DNA of 10,762 nucleotides. It comes from RGIG4079 sp045637505 (GTDB lineage Bacteria; Bacteroidota; Bacteroidia; Bacteroidales; Muribaculaceae). The DNA lies in NCBI GenBank assembly GCA_045637505.1, contig JAZTZO010000010.1:1-10762 (forward strand), read 5' to 3'. The position numbers were made by a program, and so were the translations under genes. How positions within the stretch are numbered: position 1 is the stretch's first letter; the number at the start of each line of letters is the position of its first letter. Positions 6,181-10,762 of this stretch are shown here, one piece after another. The notes under the pieces were generated by a model, which saw nothing but the letters and a program-made list of their open reading frames with translations, made no database searches and was not told the origin of the DNA.

Positions 6181-9100
6181 TTATTGTCGTTCAACGATAA
6201 ATTCAATGTCCATGCTTTCAAGAATGTTTATCAATTCTTTATTTAATGGAATAGTTTTATTTGATGCGAGTTTAACCGAGCGGTTAATTTCGGGGTCATA
6301 TATTATGAATGACAAAGAGTGATGGTCTTCGGTAGTTGAAGCCATGTGCTCATTAAGTATAGCCATAACATTAGGGGTAATCATTTGAGTATTAAGTTTT
6401 ATTGTGATTCCCGAACACAATTTCCCCTTAACTTCTTCAAGTAGTTTGATGTTAGTAATATTGAATTGAAGTTCCTCTGAATAAAACTTTTTTTGGAATT
6501 TTCCAGTAATAAGAATTGGTGTTCCAGGAATACCATATTGAGCAAAACTGATGTATTGTTGTCCGAAAAGTCTCATTTCGGTGCTTCCTGTATAGTCTTC
6601 CATTTTCAAAATACCAAACATACCTCCGTTTTTCGTGGGTTTTGATTGAAAATCAACCACCATGCCACCAAAGGTTAGCTCTTTATCTTCTTCAGGAGTA
6701 GCGTTCTCTTTATCTTTAATACTTGAGTTACAGCCATAGTTAAGTTCCATAAAGAACGGATCAAGAGGATTTCCCGACAAGAACATTCCTACTAAATCAC
6801 GCTCTTTCTCTAATCTCTCGGCGTTGGTCCATTCAGTTGCTGGGCGTATTTCTGGGCGTCCGGCAGTGTTGAGCGATGTGTCGTCATCGCCAAAGAGTGA
6901 AACGCTTTGTTGTTGAGCTGCATTTTGGAACAATTGGCCATATTTTAATACTTGTTCCGAAAAGCTTTCATCTTTATTGTTTCGCTCAAAGAAATCTTCT
7001 CGTTTTATTCCGCTGAAACAGTCAAAAGCACCTGCTAACGCAAGTGATTCAAATGTGCGACGATTGAGCGATGATAATGGAACGCGTTCAACAAAGTCAT
7101 ATATTGATTCAAATGGGCCTCCTTCATTGCGTGCTGCAATGATATCTTTTACTACATTTTCGCCTACGCCCTTAATCGCTGATAAACCAAAACGAATTTC
7201 ACCTTTTTTGTTTACCCCGAATTTATTGAAACTTTCATTTACATCGGGCCCTTTTACCGGGATGTGCATTTTTTTACATTCATCCATAAATCCGGTAAGT
7301 TTTGTGATATCCGAACTGTTTCGACTCAATACTGCCGCCATATATTCGGCTGGGTAATTTGCTTTGAGATATGCAGTTTGGAATGCAACCCAACTATAGC
7401 ATGTTGCGTGGCTCTTATTGAATGCATATGATGCAAATTTTTCCCAGTCGGCCCATATTTTTTCAAGCACTTTGGGGTCGTGTCCATTTTTTTGACCGCC
7501 CTCGATAAACAGTGCTTTGAGCTCGTTCATTTTGTCAATCATTTTCTTACCCATTGCTTTACGCAATGTATCACTTTGCCCGCGCGTGAAATTGGCAAGA
7601 AGACGCGACAAGAGCATCACCTGTTCTTGATATACCGTTACACCATATGTGTCTTTGAGATACTTTTCCATGATAGGAATATCAAAAACAATTGGCGAAC
7701 GGCCATGTTTACGAGCAATGAAGTCGGGTATATAGTCCATCGGCCCTGGACGATATAGCGCATTCATCGCAATCAAGTCCTCAAATGTAGTGGGTTGTAG
7801 TTCGCGAAGATATTTTTGCATACCAGCCGATTCAAACTGGAATGTGCCGGTGGTGCGACCTTCGCAATATAATTGATATGTCTTTTTATCCTCGATATCA
7901 ATAGTGTCAATATCGAGATCTATTCCGTGGGTGAGTTTAATGTTGGCAACGGCTTCTTTGATGATTGAAAGCGTCTTCAATCCCAAAAAGTCCATCTTGA
8001 TAAGACCTGTCTCTTCAATTACCTTTCCTTCAAATTGGGTTACGAGAAGTTTGCCATTTTCTTTGTCGTCGGCAGTACTCACAGGAACCCAATCGGTAAT
8101 ATCGTCACGACAGATGATTACACCACAAGCATGTACACCAGTATTTCTAACATTCCCCTCAAGCATCAATGCATATTTGAGGGTGTCAGTAATTAATGCA
8201 TTATTACTATTGAGCTCGGTTTTAAATTCGGGTACATGTTCATAGCAGTTTTTTAGAGTTGGCTTTAGTTCCTTGCCATTTACCTCGGGCATGCGCTTGG
8301 GAATGAGCTTGGTTAAGCGGTCGCTTTCAGGCAATGGAAGTTGTTGCACACGAGCAACGTCTTTGATTGCCATTTTGGCTGCCATTGTGCCATATGTAAT
8401 GATGTGTGCAACTTTTTCCGCTCCATATTTTTCGGTTACATAGTGAAGAACATCGGCACGTCCATCGTCGTCAAAGTCGATATCAATATCGGGGAGGGAA
8501 ATACGATCAGGATTCAAGAAACGCTCAAAGAGTAGGTCATATTTAACTGGGTCAATTTGGGTAATCCCCAGGCAATATGCCACTGCTGAACCAGCAGCCG
8601 AACCACGTCCTGGACCTACGCTTACACCTAACTGTTCGCGAGCTACATTAATAAAGTCTTGCACAATTAAGAAGTAACCAGGGAAACCCATGGTTTTCAT
8701 AATATGAAGTTCAAAATTGATGCGCTCATTAAGCTCGGGTGTTAAAGGGTCTCCATATCTTTTTTTAGCACCATCATATGCTAATTTTTTGAGATAGTCT
8801 GCCTCAAATTTTATACGATATAGTTTGTCGTATCCACCCAATTTTTTTATTTTGTCGTTGGCAGCTTCTTCGCTCAACACAATATTACCGTTTTCATCTT
8901 GGGTGAATTCGTCAAAAAGGTCCTTCTCGGTTAGGCGTTGGCGATATTCTTCCTCTGTGCCAAATTCTTTTGGAATGTCGAATGTTGGCATAATGGGGGC
9001 GTTGTCGATAGAGTAGGGCTCAACTTTGTTGAGAATTTCCAAAGTGTTGGATAATGCTTCGGGAATGTCGCTGAAAATCTCGTTCATCTCTTCTTGAGTT

Positions 9101-9978
9101 TTCATCCATTCCTGTTTGGTATAACGCATGCGATTTATGTCGGCAACATTTTTATTTGTCGAAACACATATCAATCGGTCGTGTGCCTCTGCATCATCTG
9201 CATTTACAAAGTGTACATCGTTAGTGGCAACTAATTTGATGTCATATTTTTTAGCAATGCGAATAAGTTCAGGATTTACTTGTTCTTGAACTTCATATAC
9301 ATTGTGATTTGAATCGGGGATGTCGGTTTTATGGCGTTGAAGTTCAATGTAATAATCATCGCCAAATGTTTCTTTCCACCATTGTACTTGTTTTTCGGCT
9401 TCTTCTATTTCACCCGCTTGTATTAGTCGCGGAATTTCTCCACCAAGACAAGCCGAACAGATAATTAATCCTTCTTTGTGCGCTTCTAACTCTCCCTTGT
9501 CGGTTCGAGGATGATGGTAAAAACCTTCGGTCCATGCACGAGAAACTATCTTAATGAGGTTATGATAGCCTTTTTTGTTTTTCGCGAGCACAACCAAGTG
9601 GCGTCCTGAGTCTCTTTTGTCAACTCGGTCAAAGCGTGTTTTTTGAGCAACATACATCTCACAACCAAAGATAGGCTTGAAGATTTTTTTCTTTAAAACT
9701 TCTATTTCGGATTGTTGTGCTTCAATCTCTTCGTTATTGCCTTCTTCTTTGGCTTTTGCTAATGCCTTTTCGGCGTCTTTTATGGCGCCTTTTATTTTGC
9801 CGTTTTTCTTATTGACATAGTTAAAAAATTCTTTTATGGCAAACATGTTGCCATGGTCGGTTACTGCTATACCAGGCATGCCGTCGGCAATAGCTTTATC
9901 GACCAATGCTGGCACCGATGCTTGTCCGTCGAGAACCGAGTATTGAGTGTGTACATGAAGATGTATAAAAGGTTGCAT
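6181..9978 (-). CDS. dnaE: DNA polymerase III subunit alpha (replicative polymerase)
   Basis: The catalytic subunit of the replicative polymerase. From the Met at 9978 it is 1265 residues. The N-terminal PHP domain (~1-260) opens MQPFIHLHVHTQYSVLDG and keeps all nine metal ligands known from M. tuberculosis DnaE1: His8, His10, Asp17, His42, Glu107, His127, Cys177, Asp254, His256. A Lys/Glu-rich helical insertion occupies ~60-100. The polymerase core has GPGRGSAAGS (455-464), PDIDIDF with Asp497 and Asp499 (E. coli Asp401/403), and KMDFLG with Asp663 (E. coli Asp555). A helix-hairpin-helix follows (SAIKGVG, ~933), then QSVSLF (1024-1029), a likely sliding-clamp-binding motif, and an OB fold (~1100-1180). 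An in-frame ATG at 10035 would add 19 residues, but it lies inside the promoter and the family starts just before HLHVH, so 9978 is preferred. It leads the dnaE-trxA-Sel1 unit. No intein or frameshift is seen. Confidence 0.97.
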   Translation of the reverse strand: MQPFIHLHVHTQYSVLDGQASVPALVDKAIADGMPGIAVTDHGNMFAIKEFFNYVNKKNGKIKGAIKDAEKALAKAKEEGNNEEIEAQQSEIEVLKKKIFKPIFGCEMYVAQKTRFDRVDKRDSGRHLVVLAKNKKGYHNLIKIVSRAWTEGFYHHPRTDKGELEAHKEGLIICSACLGGEIPRLIQAGEIEEAEKQVQWWKETFGDDYYIELQRHKTDIPDSNHNVYEVQEQVNPELIRIAKKYDIKLVATNDVHFVNADDAEAHDRLICVSTNKNVADINRMRYTKQEWMKTQEEMNEIFSDIPEALSNTLEILNKVEPYSIDNAPIMPTFDIPKEFGTEEEYRQRLTEKDLFDEFTQDENGNIVLSEEAANDKIKKLGGYDKLYRIKFEADYLKKLAYDGAKKRYGDPLTPELNERINFELHIMKTMGFPGYFLIVQDFINVAREQLGVSVGPGRGSAAGSAVAYCLGITQIDPVKYDLLFERFLNPDRISLPDIDIDFDDDGRADVLHYVTEKYGAEKVAHIITYGTMAAKMAIKDVARVQQLPLPESDRLTKLIPKRMPEVNGKELKPTLKNCYEHVPEFKTELNSNNALITDTLKYALMLEGNVRNTGVHACGVIICRDDITDWVPVSTADDKENGKLLVTQFEGKVIEETGLIKMDFLGLKTLSIIKEAVANIKLTHGIDLDIDTIDIEDKKTYQLYCEGRTTGTFQFESAGMQKYLRELQPTTFEDLIAMNALYRPGPMDYIPDFIARKHGRSPIVFDIPIMEKYLKDTYGVTVYQEQVMLLSRLLANFTRGQSDTLRKAMGKKMIDKMNELKALFIEGGQKNGHDPKVLEKIWADWEKFASYAFNKSHATCYSWVAFQTAYLKANYPAEYMAAVLSRNSSDITKLTGFMDECKKMHIPVKGPDVNESFNKFGVNKKGEIRFGLSAIKGVGENVVKDIIAARNEGGPFESIYDFVERVPLSSLNRRTFESLALAGAFDCFSGIKREDFFERNNKDESFSEQVLKYGQLFQNAAQQQSVSLFGDDDTSLNTAGRPEIRPATEWTNAERLEKERDLVGMFLSGNPLDPFFMELNYGCNSSIKDKENATPEEDKELTFGGMVVDFQSKPTKNGGMFGILKMEDYTGSTEMRLFGQQYISFAQYGIPGTPILITGKFQKKFYSEELQFNITNIKLLEEVKGKLCSGITIKLNTQMITPNVMAILNEHMASTTEDHHSLSFIIYDPEINRSVKLASNKTIPLNKELINILESMDIEFIVERQ

Positions 9979-10014
9979 ATATGGTATATTATAATATGTA
10001 TTAATTCTAACCCC

Positions 10015-10046
10015 CAAAGTTACGAAATTTCCCAATTAATTATCAA
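10015..10046 (-). promoter_or_regulatory. Bacteroidota-type promoter for dnaE
   Basis: On the minus strand TTG (complement of 10044-10046), a 21-base spacer and TAACTTTG (complement of 10015-10022) fit the consensus. Transcription should start near 10009-10012, giving a leader of about 32 bases to the ATG at 9978. This placement excludes the ATG at 10035, which would be upstream of the message. Confidence 0.75.
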
Positions 10047-10274
10047 TGAAAAATCTCACTTTTATATAATAATGTTGATAAGTCGCAAATAGTGTTGATA
10101 TCTATATAATAGTGTAGGGTATAGTGATTGAAATTGACACTTCACAAAGGAGAAAAATACCTGGTTTTTGGAAAATGTGTTTTATAACATACTTTTTAAT
10201 TGTTGTAAATTATTGAATTATAGGATTTTGATAAAATTCCGTAAAAAATAGTTAGAAAAAACACTGAAAAATAT
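10047..10274. other. Gene-free region between the dnaE promoter and rRNA promoter P1
   Basis: I see no gene here. The left part holds short direct repeats: TATATAAT at 10063-10070 and 10103-10110, TGTTGATA at 10073-10080 and 10093-10100, and ATAGTG at 10089, 10109 and 10121. The right part is very AT-rich, with A-tracts at 10243-10248, 10256-10261 and 10267-10271. These are spaced roughly one helical turn apart just upstream of P1, as expected for a curved or UP-type activating element. Regulator binding is inference only. Confidence 0.5.
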
Positions 10275-10305
10275 TTTGTAGTTTCATTAAAAGTATCTAC
10301 CTTTG
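10275..10305 (+). promoter_or_regulatory. rRNA operon promoter P1
   Basis: TTTG at 10275-10278, a 19-base spacer and TACCTTTG at 10298-10305 match the Bacteroidota consensus closely. A-tracts precede it. Predicted start is ~10309-10311, about 375 bases before 16S. Confidence 0.82.
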
Positions 10306-10410
10306 CACTCGCTTTTGAGAAGCAAACTATATGACAGCGGTCAATTAGTATTGATTGAAATAGATTTTACGAAGTAGGAAGATATTTTTGAAAAAAAAGT
10401 TTGAAAAAAT

Positions 10411-10441
10411 TTTGCAGTTTGAAAATAAACCTCTACCTTTG
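10411..10441 (+). promoter_or_regulatory. rRNA operon promoter P2
   Basis: TTTG at 10411-10414, a 19-base spacer and TACCTTTG at 10434-10441 repeat exactly the -7 sequence and spacing of P1, 136 bases downstream. A-runs at 10391-10398 and 10404-10409 precede it. Predicted start is ~10444-10447, giving a leader of about 240 bases. Tandem promoters are usual for rRNA operons. Confidence 0.85.
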
Positions 10442-10684
10442 CAAAACTTTCCCTCAAAAAAGAGGTGCGCAATAGTGTGCTTGAAAGCACGCGAACATTG
10501 AAAATGATACAATAGACAAGAGTAGTACAAGAGCAAATAAAAGTTCTTAGTCAATTCTTAAACGAAATAAGTCAAGCAGGAAGTTCTGAACGGGAATTTT
10601 CGTTGTAAACAAATCTTGCAGATACAGATTAATAACAAAATTATTAATCTTATTTGATTTTGAAAAGAATAAAATAAGATATTA
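10442..10684 (+). promoter_or_regulatory. 16S rRNA leader region with hairpins
   Basis: This is the transcribed spacer between P2 and 16S and contains no gene. Visible structures are a small CCTC/GAGG hairpin (10452-10465) at the 5' end and a 7-pair stem, GTGTGCT at 10475-10481 with AGCACGC at 10486-10492 around a TGAA loop. A 10-pair stem joins 10626-10635 to 10641-10650, and a 9-pair stem joins 10647-10655 to 10672-10680. The last two share bases 10647-10650 and cannot form together. The GCGAACATTGAAAA stretch after the second hairpin may be a boxA-like antitermination site, a weak call. The 3' half of the processing stem would lie beyond the window. Confidence 0.6.
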
Positions 10685-10762
10685 ACAACGAAGAGTTTGA
10701 TCCTGGCTCAGGATGAACGCTAGCGACAGGCTTAACACATGCAAGTCGAGGGGCATCGGGGA
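10685..10762 (+). rRNA. 16S ribosomal RNA, 5' end (partial)
   Basis: The universal start AGAGTTTGATCCTGGCTCAG lies at 10692-10711. Since it begins at position 8 in E. coli numbering, the mature 5' end is near 10685. The following ATGAACGCTAGCGACAGGC, then TTAACACATGCAAGTCGAG, is the Bacteroidales form; GCTAGCGACAGGC favours Muribaculaceae or relatives over Prevotella. The gene runs off the right edge after about 78 bases. Confidence 0.97.

Noticed and set aside
9979..10035. N-terminal extension of dnaE from the ATG at 10035
   Set aside because: The start codon lies within the core promoter, the extra 19 residues do not look like a conserved DnaE N-terminus, and the family begins at the Met just before HLHVH.
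10063..10070. TATAAT-like sequence as a classical -10 box
   Set aside because: Bacteroidota primary sigma factor uses TAnnTTTG; TATAAT in AT-rich DNA here has no matching -33 element or gene to serve.
10345..10554. 69-codon minus-strand reading frame over the rRNA promoter and leader
   Set aside because: It covers promoter P2 and the transcribed leader, has Phe/Leu/Lys-rich low-complexity content and no recognisable domain; it is a chance frame in AT-rich DNA.
1..10762. Mobile element, CRISPR array, tRNA gene, intein or defence system
   Set aside because: I saw no transposase or integrase, terminal inverted repeats, regularly spaced repeats, tRNA-like sequence or intein block in any gene; every long frame is accounted for by a known family.

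Overview
The window comes from a low-GC Bacteroidota chromosome of the order Bacteroidales, most likely Muribaculaceae or a close relative. The evidence is: the first ~78 bases of a Bacteroidales-type 16S rRNA gene at the right edge; five promoters of the Bacteroidota form (TTG or TTTG, 19-21 bases, TAnnTTTG); AT-rich start regions without clear Shine-Dalgarno sequences; and two secreted-protein genes with a Bacteroidales-type C-terminal tail (YYNLQGVKV...GVFI.VQGGKA.KVVM). Family placement rests mainly on the GCTAGCGACAGGC segment of the 16S and is tentative.

Left part, + strand. The 3' end of a probable calycin-like surface or secreted protein (1-375) is closed by a strong hairpin terminator. 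A monocistronic gene follows with its own promoter, encoding an exported PCMD-type protein with a cadherin-like module (548-1759) and the same 44-residue tail as its upstream neighbour, also closed by a strong terminator. Next is a probable two-gene unit: a LptF/LptG-family permease (1926-3866), for moving lipopolysaccharide to the outer membrane, and ribBA (3896-5110), a bifunctional riboflavin-biosynthesis enzyme. A hairpin at 5135-5171 ends this unit and, having A- and T-runs on both sides, can also end the converging minus-strand unit.

Right part, - strand. From a promoter near 10015-10046, dnaE (replicative DNA polymerase III alpha), trxA (thioredoxin) and a Sel1-repeat exported protein run leftward with 41- and 11-base gaps, probably as one transcript. 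The dnaE promoter position shows that the likely start is the Met at 9978, not the upstream ATG at 10035, which lies inside the promoter.

Far right, + strand. A gene-free stretch of about 650 bases between dnaE and 16S holds a short repeat cluster, A-tracts, two tandem rRNA promoters with identical 19-base spacers 136 bases apart, and a leader with several hairpins, two of which are mutually exclusive. The 16S gene is cut by the window edge.

Most of the window is conserved housekeeping sequence. I see no mobile element, CRISPR array, tRNA, defence island or convincing new system. The observations most worth checking are the intact metal-ligand set in the DnaE PHP domain (predicting built-in proofreading), the helical insertion in that domain, the promoter-based start correction, the seven-codon upstream ORF touching the ribBA start, the alternative hairpins before 16S, and the tail shared by the two neighbouring exported-protein genes.
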